DNA of 33,207 bases from the IMG/VR virus record IMGVR_UViG_3300025736_002425, positions 1 through 33,207 of that record. One strand, 5' to 3'. The position numbers and the translations under genes are program-made. Each line of letters begins with the position of its first letter. Positions within the stretch are counted from its first letter, which is position 1. The notes under the pieces were generated by a model, which searched no databases, had not been told where the DNA came from, and saw only the letters and a list, made by a program, of their open reading frames with translations. Origin of the DNA: a virus. Of the stretch, positions 20,302-28,250 are shown piece by piece.

Positions 20302-21038
20302 AAGATAAAGTAAGTATTATTTGTCCCACATGGAACAAACTAGAGTTTTTAAAACCAATGATGGAGTCTGTTGAGAAGAATACTCAATGGCCTTTTGAAC
20401 TGATTGTTGTCGATAATGCGTCAGATGATGGCACTCAAGAGTTTGTTTTAACCTCTAATTTTAAGATGGATGGACAATATATAAGAAATGAAGAAAATAA
20501 AGGTTTCGCTATCCCCAACAATCAAGGGGCAAAAGTAGCCAAAGGTAATTTCTTATGTCTTTTAAATAACGACACAATCGTAACCAAAGGATGGCTAACT
20601 GCCATGATGAAAGTTTTTAGTGAAGAAAAAGCAGTTGGTTTAGTCGGTGCTCGACTTATTCACCCAGGTAAAGGAACAATTCAACACGCTGGTATAGTCG
20701 AATATAAATCAGGAGTGCCAGATCATGTCTATTTTAATAAACCAATGAATTATCCACCAGCAATGAAAAGACAACAATACTTTGCTGTTACTGGAGCTTG
20801 TATGGTTATTCCTAAAGCTCTTTTTGAAGAACTAGGAGGATTTGATGAAAGATATTGGTGTGGGTGGGAAGATATGGATTTGTGCCAAAGAGTAAAAGCA
20901 AAGGGACATAAAATCTATTACGAACCTACATCTCTTGTTTATCACTATGAATCAAGAACAGAAGGTAGATATAGTAAAGAAGGGTCTAACTTTTCGCTCT
21001 ACATGCAAAAATGGATTTTAGGTAAAAAACAAAGTTGA
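20298..21038 (+). CDS. GT2-family glycosyltransferase
   Basis: A 246-residue GT-A enzyme. VSIICPTWNKLEFLKPMMES and FELIVVDNASDDGT form the nucleotide-binding start, LLNNDTIV is the DxD-like metal site, and TGACMVIPKALFEELGGFDERYWCGWEDMDLC contains the ED catalytic-base motif typical of rhamnosyltransferase-like GT2 proteins. It ends with SLYMQKWILGKKQS. The middle domain of the large fusion protein at 23206 is a clear relative. The start overlaps the ATP-grasp stop (ATGA). An HNH endonuclease gene lies immediately downstream, and a WILGK-like coding remnant occurs after it. Confidence 0.9.
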   Translation: MKDKVSIICPTWNKLEFLKPMMESVEKNTQWPFELIVVDNASDDGTQEFVLTSNFKMDGQYIRNEENKGFAIPNNQGAKVAKGNFLCLLNNDTIVTKGWLTAMMKVFSEEKAVGLVGARLIHPGKGTIQHAGIVEYKSGVPDHVYFNKPMNYPPAMKRQQYFAVTGACMVIPKALFEELGGFDERYWCGWEDMDLCQRVKAKGHKIYYEPTSLVYHYESRTEGRYSKEGSNFSLYMQKWILGKKQS

Positions 21039-21063
21039 TTTTTAACCCATCTTGTTATATAAT
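21035..21063 (+). promoter_or_regulatory. Sigma70-type promoter for the HNH gene, leaderless layout
   Basis: TTGATT (21035-21040), a 17-base spacer and TATAAT (21058-21063), 7 bases before the ATG at 21071. There is no ribosome binding site. The endonuclease thus appears to have its own promoter overlapping the glycosyltransferase stop. Confidence 0.65.
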
Positions 21064-21070
21064 ATGTTAT

Positions 21071-21688
21071 ATGAAAAACGGAAGACCTGATTTATCAAAA
21101 AAAGCAAGAAAAAGAATCAGTGAGAAATTAAAAGGTCATCCTGTTAGTAAAGAAACAAGAGAAAAGATTAGTAAAATTAATAAAGAACAATATTCTCATG
21201 GTCGAAAAAAATTCTCACCATGGAAAGGAAAAAAACTATCAGAAGAAACCAAAAGAAAGATGAGTATAATTAGAAAAGGTAGAAAACATTGGTGGGGTAA
21301 TAAAATTGGTGAATCGTTAAAAAAGACATGGGAAAATAAAAGTACTGAATCAAAAAGAAAACATAGTGAAAAGGTAAAGAAATCATTAAAAGAAAAGTAT
21401 CCAAATGGAAGAACTGGTAAAATTGCAGCAAATTGGCGAAATGGACTAACAGAAAAGAATTATTCAATTAGACATCAAAGAGGATATAAGATTTGGCGAA
21501 GAAAAGTATTAGAAAAATATCCCATATGTAATAAGTGTAGAAAGAGGAAATCAATACACGCAGACCATATTAAACCTGTATCTAAATTTCCAGAACTGGC
21601 ACTAAAGTTAAGTAATGGTCAAGGATTATGTAAAATTTGCCACAAAGCAAAAACTAAAGAAGATTATAAAATTTATATTTATAAATAA
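21071..21688 (+). CDS. Free-standing HNH homing endonuclease with NUMOD3-type repeats
   Basis: A 205-residue, very basic protein starting at the ATG 7 bases after TATAAT; an upstream in-frame start at 21035 would lie upstream of the -10 element and is not used. The N-terminal part has NUMOD3-like DNA-binding repeats (SEKLKGHPVSKETREKISK; GKKLSEETKRKMSIIRKGRK). The C-terminal HNH nuclease has CNKCRKR, HADHIKPVSKFPE and GLCKICHKAKT, giving the zinc Cys pairs and the catalytic His region. Such enzymes cut intron-less or gene-less alleles and spread by gene conversion. It separates the GT2 gene from the gene at 21723. Confidence 0.88.
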   Translation: MKNGRPDLSKKARKRISEKLKGHPVSKETREKISKINKEQYSHGRKKFSPWKGKKLSEETKRKMSIIRKGRKHWWGNKIGESLKKTWENKSTESKRKHSEKVKKSLKEKYPNGRTGKIAANWRNGLTEKNYSIRHQRGYKIWRRKVLEKYPICNKCRKRKSIHADHIKPVSKFPELALKLSNGQGLCKICHKAKTKEDYKIYIYK

Positions 21689-21690
21689 TT

Positions 21691-21726
21691 ATGAGTACTT
21701 GGATACTCGGAAAGGAGAAAAAATGA
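21691..21726 (+). pseudogene. Remnant resembling the end of the upstream glycosyltransferase gene
   Basis: A 12-codon ORF reading MSTWILGKEKK just after the HNH gene. Its WILGK-(E/K) stretch resembles the WILGKKQS end of the GT2 protein at 20298. A plausible reading is that the HNH gene inserted at the 3' end of the glycosyltransferase gene and displaced its original terminus. The match is short and could be chance. The same bases hold the ribosome binding site of the next gene. Confidence 0.4.
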
Positions 21727-22028
21727 GATTTAAACTATGGCCTGCTAATGTCAAACTTATCAATAAGAGATTTCATAATAGATACACAGGTAAAAAAGAA
21801 ACATATATTAAAAGTAGTAGAGCATCCGTTATCCATTGTCCAAAATGTTATCAAGTATTAAAATATATTTCATGTTTACACAAGGAAGAATACAAAGGTA
21901 CATTTTGTTTTGATTGTGGCAGAGATTTAAGGAAACCATTTACTAAATGTGAGAAGATTAGACATTGGTTAAGATGGTTAGGAGACAAAAGAATACTAGC
22001 TAAATGGCCAATAGGATATTTAAAATGA
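21723..22028 (+). CDS. Small zinc-finger protein
   Basis: A 101-residue basic protein, started at the ATG that follows AAAGGAGAAAAA rather than at the earlier in-frame start inside the HNH gene. HCPKC (about residue 38) and FCFDCG (about 65) form a likely zinc ribbon, with extra Cys at SCLHK and TKCEK. The C-terminal part is Trp/Arg-rich (IRHWLRWLGDKRILAKWPIGY). No specific family is recognised. It ends in ATGA with the next gene. Confidence 0.66.
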   Translation: MRFKLWPANVKLINKRFHNRYTGKKETYIKSSRASVIHCPKCYQVLKYISCLHKEEYKGTFCFDCGRDLRKPFTKCEKIRHWLRWLGDKRILAKWPIGYLK

Positions 22029-22324
22029 ATAAAGTAATTAAAAAAGGTATTAAAAAAGCAATTATTATTTATGAAGATCCTGATACAGGAGAAGGTCGTA
22101 GAGTTGTTTTTGGAGAACTCGCACCATTAATGAGTTTTATGATAGGACAATTACCTTTGTTTTGGAAAAGATTACAACAAATGTCGAATAAAAAATTTGA
22201 TAATCCTCTCGAAATGATTATGTATTATGAAAAACATAAAGGGAAAGGAATAAAAACACATGGGATTGAAGGTGCAGATGATATGTCAATGGATTTAACT
22301 TATAAAGTAAGGGAAGTAAAATGA
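22025..22324 (+). CDS. Hypothetical protein
   Basis: A 99-residue protein starting in the previous stop (ATGA). It begins with a basic strand (KVIKKGIKKAIIIYEDPDTG), then a helix with a hydrophobic face (FGELAPLMSFMIGQLPLFWKRLQQM) and an acidic end. No family is recognised. It overlaps the next gene by 4 bases. Confidence 0.62.
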   Translation: MNKVIKKGIKKAIIIYEDPDTGEGRRVVFGELAPLMSFMIGQLPLFWKRLQQMSNKKFDNPLEMIMYYEKHKGKGIKTHGIEGADDMSMDLTYKVREVK

Positions 22325-22620
22325 ATATAATAATCAAATCTCCCGTTCAAATATTTATAAATGATAGGTTTTTTTGTATTGCCAACGAAGTTGAAGTTAA
22401 ACACAATTCGCCCAAGTTCAAAAAGAGTCTTATTCCTGATAATGTGAGGCAAAGCCCTGATCAGTGGACAGGAACAGTTATACATATTAGAAAGCCTCCA
22501 ACAACAAAAGCAGAAAAAAAAGAAATCAAAAGGAAACAAAAAGTTGAGTCCTATGATGCATTTTTCAAAAGAATGGTCGATGCTAAAGATGACCCAAATG
22601 CTCACTTGCCGATCAACTAA
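22321..22620 (+). CDS. Hypothetical protein with basic helix
   Basis: A 99-residue protein. The N-terminal beta-rich half (NIIIKSPVQIFINDRFFCIA) is followed by a lysine-rich helix (TTKAEKKEIKRKQKVESYDA). No family is recognised. It is the last gene of an ATGA-linked set of three and is followed by a promoter. Confidence 0.6.
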   Translation: MNIIIKSPVQIFINDRFFCIANEVEVKHNSPKFKKSLIPDNVRQSPDQWTGTVIHIRKPPTTKAEKKEIKRKQKVESYDAFFKRMVDAKDDPNAHLPIN

Positions 22621-22633
22621 TATAAAGTATAAT
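22606..22633 (+). promoter_or_regulatory. Promoter with TATAAT 5 bases before an ATG
   Basis: TTGCCG (22606-22611), a 16-base spacer and TATAAT (22628-22633), then 5 bases and the ATG at 22639. It may make a leaderless mRNA for the small ORF at 22639 or a leader of about 55 bases for the gene at 22694. Confidence 0.5.
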
Positions 22634-22638
22634 AATAT

Positions 22639-22782
22639 ATGAAAGACAATTTCTTCGAGAAAGTCTTAAAGGTTATAGGAAAAGAAACAGCTTATGGCAA
22701 AGAAAAAAGTAAGAAAACAAAAAATAAAAAAACAACCAAAGATACTCGCCCCAAAAGCTCTAACTCTAAAGGAAAAAATTGA
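22639..22782 (+). CDS. Possible small leaderless ORF
   Basis: A 47-codon ORF 5 bases after TATAAT, with an amphipathic start (MKDNFFEKVLKVIGKETAYG) and a Lys/Ser/Thr-rich end. It overlaps the first 89 bases of the next gene in another frame. The low-complexity lysine-rich half could be a by-product of the AAA-rich overlap, so only the leader-like first half is persuasive. It may act to couple translation of the downstream gene. Confidence 0.4.
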   Translation: MKDNFFEKVLKVIGKETAYGKEKSKKTKNKKTTKDTRPKSSNSKGKN

Positions 22783-23203
22783 CAAGACAGTAGAAGATTA
22801 CGCAGAAAATAAAGAGGAGCTTAAAAAACAAATTTTTGGTTTAATTCAAAGGGTTTTATTTCCTGACCAGTTTTGTCCTGAATGTGGAGATAGGTTATTT
22901 TTTGGTTCCACTGGCTGGTTTTGTACTAATTGTGGTTTTCAAGGACAATCAAATCAAGCATCTCCGTCAGCACCTCAGTCAACAGTAAGACCTTCAGAAA
23001 CAAGAAAAGTCCCCCATCAAGTAGAAAAAATGATTAAAGCAACAGAAGAACCTCGCAGGGTTCATGCTCCTACCTCAAAAGGTAAAAACATCAGACAATT
23101 GGTTGATCAGATGGATGCGGGAGGACCAAGCGCTCCAACTCCACATGATGAATCAAAAGTAAGACGTGATGGTAATGTTAGCGGTAAAATTAATTGGGTA
23201 TAA
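22694..23203 (+). CDS. Zinc-ribbon protein with disordered tail
   Basis: A 169-residue protein. A basic N-terminus (AKKKVRKQKIKKQPKIL) leads to a helix (LKEKIDKTVEDYAENKEELK) and then a single zinc ribbon, CPECGDRLFFGSTGWFCTNC. The remaining 80 residues are Ser/Pro/Lys-rich and likely disordered. The ribbon resembles those in transcription and ribosomal accessory proteins, but no family can be named. It has no strong ribosome binding site. Confidence 0.66.
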   Translation: MAKKKVRKQKIKKQPKILAPKALTLKEKIDKTVEDYAENKEELKKQIFGLIQRVLFPDQFCPECGDRLFFGSTGWFCTNCGFQGQSNQASPSAPQSTVRPSETRKVPHQVEKMIKATEEPRRVHAPTSKGKNIRQLVDQMDAGGPSAPTPHDESKVRRDGNVSGKINWV

Positions 23204-23205
23204 AA

Positions 23206-25521
23206 ATGGATAAAAATATATTCCCCAAAATACGTTATGGGTGTCTAAATGATCATTTTAATTTATTGGGAGGAGGCACAGTTCATGCTTTTAAGTTTTT
23301 AGAATATCTTAAGAAATTTTACGATGTTGACGTTTATATTCCCAAAACTCCCAAAACAAAAGAGTGGATGAAAAATTATCTTCATCTTGATGTAGAAGGC
23401 CTGACTTTCCACAAACATACCCCAGACATAGGAGAAAAATATCATTATGGATTTTTAAATATCTCCCATTGGAGAGCCGAAAAAACCAATGCTCTTAAAA
23501 AATATATGCTTGTTTTTTTTCCTCAGTTCTACTTTCCTATTCAAAGTGATTATGAATTTTTGGCTAATTCAAAATATACAAAAGAAAATATTATAAAGAG
23601 ATGGAAAAGATCTCCCAAAGAAATTCAAGTCGTTTATCCTCCGATTATGACTTCTCAATTCAAGTCTGGTAAGAAAAACAACACTATTCTTCATGTAAGC
23701 AGAATCACTAAGCCTCGACCTGAAGCCGACAAAGGACATCGACAAATGATAAAAGCATTCAAAGAATTGGTTGATAAAGGACTTAAGGGTTGGGAATTTT
23801 ACCTTATTGGTCAAGTACAAGAACAAGATTATTACGATGAGTTAGTATCAATGGCAAAAGGTTATCCTATTAAATTTTTTCCCAGTGTTCCTTTTGATAA
23901 GCTTAAGAAGTTATACAGTGAAGCTAAAATCTATTGGCATCTAACTGGAATAACAATGCCCGCCGAAGCGGGAGCTCAAGAACATTTTGGAATGACTACC
24001 GTCGAAGCCATGAGTAGTGGGTGTGTGCCTGTAACTTTAAACACAGGGGGACAACCAGAAATTATACAGAATGGGCTAAACGGATACTTAATTAAAAGTG
24101 TCGAAGAATTAAAAGATAAAACAATAGAACTTATTGAAAATCAAAACAAGTTAATAAACATGTCTGATTTGGCAATAGAAAGAAGTAAGGACTTTGACGA
24201 AAAAGTAACAGCTAAAAAGTTCTACTCTGTTATAAGTAAAACCGACAAGGTTAGTATCATCATTTTGTGTTGGAATAATTCTAAATATACAAAGGATTGT
24301 GTTAATCGACTTTATGAAGTTACTCCTCCAGGTTTTGAATTGATTCTTGTTGATAATGCTTCTACTGACGATACTAGAACCGTTCTACAGCAACTAAAAA
24401 AGAGGTATAAAGATATTAAGCTTATTTTTAATAAAACTAATCTAGGGTTCGCTAAAAGTAATAATATTGGATCTAAACAGTCAACTAGACCATATGTTTG
24501 TTACTTAAACAATGATACTTTGCCCCAATACGGCTGGCTAGAAAGAATGATTGATGTTTTGGAAATAAAACGTAAAGCTGCAATAGTAGGAGCAAGACTA
24601 TATTTTCCTTATGACCCAAAAAGAGGGTGGATAGTTCAACACGCAGGTGTTACCTTTGAAAATGGTGAGCCGAAACATATTGGTGGCCGTCAACCAGATT
24701 CTCGTGTAAGAAATGCTGGCATAGAAGAAGTAGAGGCGGTAACAGGGGCTTGTATGTTAATTAGAAAACAATTTGCCAGGTTTGATGAAAGATTTAAAAG
24801 AGGTTATTACGAAGACAATGATCTTTGTTTGAAAGTAAGAGAGAAAGGCTACAAGGCTTATATTAACCATGAAGCAAAACTAATTCATTACGAAGGGAAA
24901 AGTCAGGTTATGGCTCAAAAGAAAGATAAAGATGGGTTTAAAGAAACTAACTTGAAAAATAAAGAATTATTTCATAAACTCTGGGATAAGAGGATTAAAA
25001 AACTTAACAAAATAGATCCAGCTTTAGAAATGATAGGCACAAGTCACATAAGAAACATTGAAATAGGCGGAGGAAAAACTCCTTTATATCCCAATTACGC
25101 TCAAATAGACCTAAGAAAGCTTCCAGGAATTAAATACCAAAATGATGCTCGTGTTTTACCTTTTGCCTCTAATTCAATATCAAATGTTTGTGCTTGCTAT
25201 ATGCTCCAATGTTTAAACCAAGAAGAAGCGATGGTGGCATTAAGAGAATGGTTCAGAGTACTTCGACCTGGAGGAAAGTTAGAAATCCATGTTCCTGATT
25301 TAAGTAAAATAATGAAGGCGTTTATTTCCACTCAAGATGAAGACTTATTGAAGGAAATTTACGGTGAACAAAATCATGAGTTGGATTACTATAAATACGG
25401 ATGGACTTTTCAAACAATAGATATACTTTTGTCAAAAGTTAATTTTGTGAGAGTACTTTACGCAAAAACTCCTAAGAACAAACCTTATTCTTTATCAGTA
25501 GTAGCGTATAAGCCAAAATGA
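23206..25521 (+). CDS. Three-domain protein: GT4 + GT2 glycosyltransferases + SAM methyltransferase-like domain
   Basis: A 771-residue fusion. Residues about 1-335 are a GT-B (GT4-like) enzyme: YGCLNDHFNLLGGGTVHAF, ILHVSRITKPRPEADKGHRQ and the donor motif EHFGMTTVEAMSSGCVPV. Residues about 345-590 are a GT-A (GT2) enzyme related to the gene at 20298: VSIIILCWNNSKYTKDC, LILVDNASTDDT, YLNNDTLP and YYEDNDLC. Residues about 625-770 look like a class I methyltransferase (NIEIGGGKTPLYPNYAQIDL, ARVLPFASNSISNVCA, FRVLRPGGKLEIHVPDLSK), though the first glycine motif is atypical. It would add two sugars, possibly then methylate. The ATG at 23206 is preferred over the upstream TTG at 23194. Confidence 0.85.
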   Translation: MDKNIFPKIRYGCLNDHFNLLGGGTVHAFKFLEYLKKFYDVDVYIPKTPKTKEWMKNYLHLDVEGLTFHKHTPDIGEKYHYGFLNISHWRAEKTNALKKYMLVFFPQFYFPIQSDYEFLANSKYTKENIIKRWKRSPKEIQVVYPPIMTSQFKSGKKNNTILHVSRITKPRPEADKGHRQMIKAFKELVDKGLKGWEFYLIGQVQEQDYYDELVSMAKGYPIKFFPSVPFDKLKKLYSEAKIYWHLTGITMPAEAGAQEHFGMTTVEAMSSGCVPVTLNTGGQPEIIQNGLNGYLIKSVEELKDKTIELIENQNKLINMSDLAIERSKDFDEKVTAKKFYSVISKTDKVSIIILCWNNSKYTKDCVNRLYEVTPPGFELILVDNASTDDTRTVLQQLKKRYKDIKLIFNKTNLGFAKSNNIGSKQSTRPYVCYLNNDTLPQYGWLERMIDVLEIKRKAAIVGARLYFPYDPKRGWIVQHAGVTFENGEPKHIGGRQPDSRVRNAGIEEVEAVTGACMLIRKQFARFDERFKRGYYEDNDLCLKVREKGYKAYINHEAKLIHYEGKSQVMAQKKDKDGFKETNLKNKELFHKLWDKRIKKLNKIDPALEMIGTSHIRNIEIGGGKTPLYPNYAQIDLRKLPGIKYQNDARVLPFASNSISNVCACYMLQCLNQEEAMVALREWFRVLRPGGKLEIHVPDLSKIMKAFISTQDEDLLKEIYGEQNHELDYYKYGWTFQTIDILLSKVNFVRVLYAKTPKNKPYSLSVVAYKPK

Positions 25522-26342
25522 AACTAGGAGTAGGAATTATATCTTGGAACAGACCAGACTATTTAAAACAGTCAATAAAGTCACTTGAGAAAAATGATTT
25601 ATCTGATACTCATTTTCATCTATTTCAAGACGGATTTGTTTGTAAATTCACAGATAAAGTAGTTGCCGAAGCTGAAGATATTTCTTGTAGTATAAAACTT
25701 TTTCATGACTCAAAACTTCCAAATAAGAATTATCATATTAGAGAGAAAAACGTATCAGTTGCCATTAATCAGTTTGAAGCAATGCAAACTCTCTATAAAA
25801 ATTATAAATATTTTATTTTCATAGAAAACGATACTATTGTTAGTCCTCACTTCATTTTGATAATGAAAAGATTACTCAAACAATTTGAACACGATAAAAG
25901 GGTTGCTTGTATATCTCCAGGATTAAAATTGCTTTGTAAAGAAGATAAAGTAAAAGAAAACCTCGATAGAGTAATTTTCAAAAAAGGTCATTTTTGGGCT
26001 GAAGGATGTTGGGCTGAAAAATGGAAAATAATAGAAAAAGAATATATGGCTTATTACAACATAGTAAAAGATAGTCCATATAAACAAAGAGATGAAGGGG
26101 CAATTAAGAACTTATTTAGTAATGGCGGGATAAAAATGATAACTACCTCACAAGACCAAGGGAAAGATTGGGCAATAATGAAAACAGGCATGAAAAGAGT
26201 TAGATTAATTGTTAACAGAGCGACAGGAATAGGAGATTACGGAATACACAGTACTCCTGCAAAGTTAAAACAAACTAAAGATGGGCATAATAAAATATAT
26301 GCTTTTGAGGAAGAATTAATGATAAACAAGTTTAAACTATAA
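25518..26342 (+). CDS. GT-A fold glycosyltransferase
   Basis: A 274-residue protein. LGVGIISWNRPDYLKQSIKS begins a GT-A nucleotide-binding fold, and YFIFIENDTIVSPHFILIMK has the acidic metal motif (END) in the expected position. HFWAEGCWAEKWKIIEKEY, which may hold the acceptor site, follows, then GIGDYGIHST near the end. It is distantly like GT2 or GNT-I-type transferases. The start overlaps the fusion gene (ATGA) and the stop overlaps the sulfotransferase-like gene by one base (TAATG). Confidence 0.78.
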   Translation: MKLGVGIISWNRPDYLKQSIKSLEKNDLSDTHFHLFQDGFVCKFTDKVVAEAEDISCSIKLFHDSKLPNKNYHIREKNVSVAINQFEAMQTLYKNYKYFIFIENDTIVSPHFILIMKRLLKQFEHDKRVACISPGLKLLCKEDKVKENLDRVIFKKGHFWAEGCWAEKWKIIEKEYMAYYNIVKDSPYKQRDEGAIKNLFSNGGIKMITTSQDQGKDWAIMKTGMKRVRLIVNRATGIGDYGIHSTPAKLKQTKDGHNKIYAFEEELMINKFKL

Positions 26343-26833
26343 TGTTTGAAAATCTCAAAAAATACAATAAAATCCTTGTTACTGGTCCGCAAAGATCAGG
26401 TACAAGAATCGCCGCCAAAATGATCGCTATCGATACTGGTTACGCTTATATTGATGAAGAATATTTTAATGTCAGTAATCGGGACAAATTGAGAGAGATA
26501 TTGAAAAGAGACGGAATCGTGGTACAATGCCCCGCTGTTTCTGCTTGGATTCAAGAGTTTTCAACAGACAACACACTAGTTGTCTTCATGAAAAGATCAA
26601 TAAAAGATATTTTGGCTTCTCAGAAAAGAATTCGTTGGGAACAAAAAACCGAACTTACTAAGTATAATAGGAAGAAAGGAATAATCTCTAAAATTAAATA
26701 TGAGACGTGGATTAAGGAACAAGTCCAAGAAATAAAGAACTGGATAGATCTACCATACAAGAGTTTAGCCAAGCATCCATTGTGGATCCCGAAAGAAAGA
26801 CGATTAGATTTTAAGTATAACCAAACTGAATAA
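26342..26833 (+). CDS. Sulfotransferase-like P-loop protein
   Basis: A 163-residue protein. ILVTGPQRSGTRIAAKMIA matches the 5'-phosphosulfate loop of sulfotransferases (RSGT), and LVVFMKRSIKDILASQ matches their 3'-phosphate-binding segment (R-x(3)D-x(3)S). Sulfotransferases move sulfate from PAPS to sugars or proteins. At 163 residues it is much shorter than usual (about 250 or more), and other P-loop kinases of this shape exist, so activity on a sugar is inferred from its neighbours. Confidence 0.68.
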   Translation: MFENLKKYNKILVTGPQRSGTRIAAKMIAIDTGYAYIDEEYFNVSNRDKLREILKRDGIVVQCPAVSAWIQEFSTDNTLVVFMKRSIKDILASQKRIRWEQKTELTKYNRKKGIISKIKYETWIKEQVQEIKNWIDLPYKSLAKHPLWIPKERRLDFKYNQTE

Positions 26834-26835
26834 AT

Positions 26836-27846
26836 ATGAAAATAAACCTGTACGATAATAACGAAAAACTAACCTATAACCCCAACACAATGAAAAACGC
26901 AGGTGTTGGGGGAACTCAGACGATAATCATTGAGGTAGCCAAAGAACTAGCCAAAAGAGGACATGATGTTACGGCTTATATCAAATGTAATTTCCCCGAT
27001 GTTTACGATGATGTTAAATATTATCAACACTATGACTACGAACCATCAAACGAAGGTGTCTTAATTGGGTTTGAGAGTTTACCAAAAGAACATAACGCCA
27101 AAAAAGTTTTTAACTGGTCAACAAGAATTGCGATTGAAGATGTAAATAAACATCCCAATGTTGATAAATTAATTGTATTAAGCGAGTGGCACAGAGATAG
27201 ATATGCTTCTGAATTGTCTAGTGAATTAGTTAAAAAAATGACCATAATCGAGCCTGGTGTAAGTAAAAGATTTTTTAAGCCAGATACTAAAAAATGGAAC
27301 AAGAGCATTTCTTATGCAGGACATCCCTACAAAGGCGGAATGAAAGCTTTAATAGAATATGCTAAAAGATTGAAGCCCAAAATGAAAGATATAAACATTC
27401 ACGCATATGGCAGTGGCAAATTGTGGGGATGGGAAGATACTCAATATAGGAGTCTTTACAATGATTTGATTCACAATAAAATTTTGTACCACGGACAAGG
27501 CGGAAAAAGGAGAATGGCAAGACAGTTTAATGGAACTGAAGTATTTATCTATCCCGTTGGTAAACATATCCAAGAAACTTTTTGTATGGTTATTCTAGAA
27601 GCTATGGCAGCAGGCTGTGTTGTAATTGCTAGCGATAATGGGAATATAAAAAACTTGGTAGGAGATACTGGTTATATTATTTCTGGAAACGTAGATGATT
27701 ATAAATGGCACATGGAAGCAGTAGAGAAAACAATAAAACTTTTTAATGATTATCCCCTCATGTTAAAGTTATCTAAAATGGCAATAAAAAGAGCAAAAGA
27801 ATTTACTTGGCAAAAGACAGTTGATAAAATGGAGGCATTAATTTGA
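26836..27846 (+). CDS. GT4-family glycosyltransferase
   Basis: A 336-residue GT-B enzyme. The N-terminus has GVGGTQTIIIEVAKELAKRGHDV, the usual acceptor-domain start, then VDKLIVLSEWHRDRY, MTIIEPGV, ISYAGHPYKGGMKALIEYAK for the inter-domain and donor region, and the donor motif QETFCMVILEAMAAGCVVIASD with the conserved Glu pair. Sugar and acceptor are unknown. It overlaps the TTG of the cytidylyltransferase gene by 4 bases. Confidence 0.88.
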   Translation: MKINLYDNNEKLTYNPNTMKNAGVGGTQTIIIEVAKELAKRGHDVTAYIKCNFPDVYDDVKYYQHYDYEPSNEGVLIGFESLPKEHNAKKVFNWSTRIAIEDVNKHPNVDKLIVLSEWHRDRYASELSSELVKKMTIIEPGVSKRFFKPDTKKWNKSISYAGHPYKGGMKALIEYAKRLKPKMKDINIHAYGSGKLWGWEDTQYRSLYNDLIHNKILYHGQGGKRRMARQFNGTEVFIYPVGKHIQETFCMVILEAMAAGCVVIASDNGNIKNLVGDTGYIISGNVDDYKWHMEAVEKTIKLFNDYPLMLKLSKMAIKRAKEFTWQKTVDKMEALI

Positions 27847-28250
27847 TTATTGGATACGCCTATGTTGTCGGTGACATTCTTCATTTTGGCCATATCCAGC
27901 ATTTAAAAAATTGTAAAGCTCTTTGTGATAAGTTGATTGTGGGCGTGTTGACAGATAAATCTTGTATGGAGAAAAAGCCTAAACCCATAATTTCCTTTAA
28001 AGAAAGGCTAGAGTTGGTGTCTGAGCTTAAAAGTGTTGATGCGGTTGTTGCTCAAAAAGAATATTCGCCAGTAGAAAATATTGAATCAATTAGACCGAAT
28101 ATTCTTTTTGAAAGTGATAGTCATAACGAAAAAATCTTAAAAAATAGTAAAAAATGGGTAGAGTTATATGGAGGCAGAATGATTGTTATGCCTTATTTCC
28201 CATTACAAAGCTCAACTAAAATAAAGGAGAAAATTCGTGGTAACTCATAA
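27843..28250 (+). CDS. Cytidylyltransferase-like protein (TagD family)
   Basis: A 135-residue nucleotidyltransferase. GDILHFGHIQHLKNCKALCD is the HxGH nucleotide-binding motif, KPIISFKERLELVSELKSVDAVV the conserved middle segment, and FPLQSSTKIKEKI the C-terminal STT-like motif. Length matches glycerol-3-phosphate cytidylyltransferase, which makes CDP-glycerol; relatives activate other alcohol phosphates. The start is TTG, overlapping the previous stop. Together with the epimerase and split transketolase it could make an unusual CDP-linked precursor; the substrate is unknown. Confidence 0.82.
   Translation: MIIGYAYVVGDILHFGHIQHLKNCKALCDKLIVGVLTDKSCMEKKPKPIISFKERLELVSELKSVDAVVAQKEYSPVENIESIRPNILFESDSHNEKILKNSKKWVELYGGRMIVMPYFPLQSSTKIKEKIRGNS

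Noticed and set aside
20298-21726. A self-splicing intron carrying the HNH gene inside the glycosyltransferase gene
   Set aside because: Only about 40 bases surround the HNH gene apart from its promoter, far too little for a group I or II intron core, and the glycosyltransferase frame already has a normal stop.
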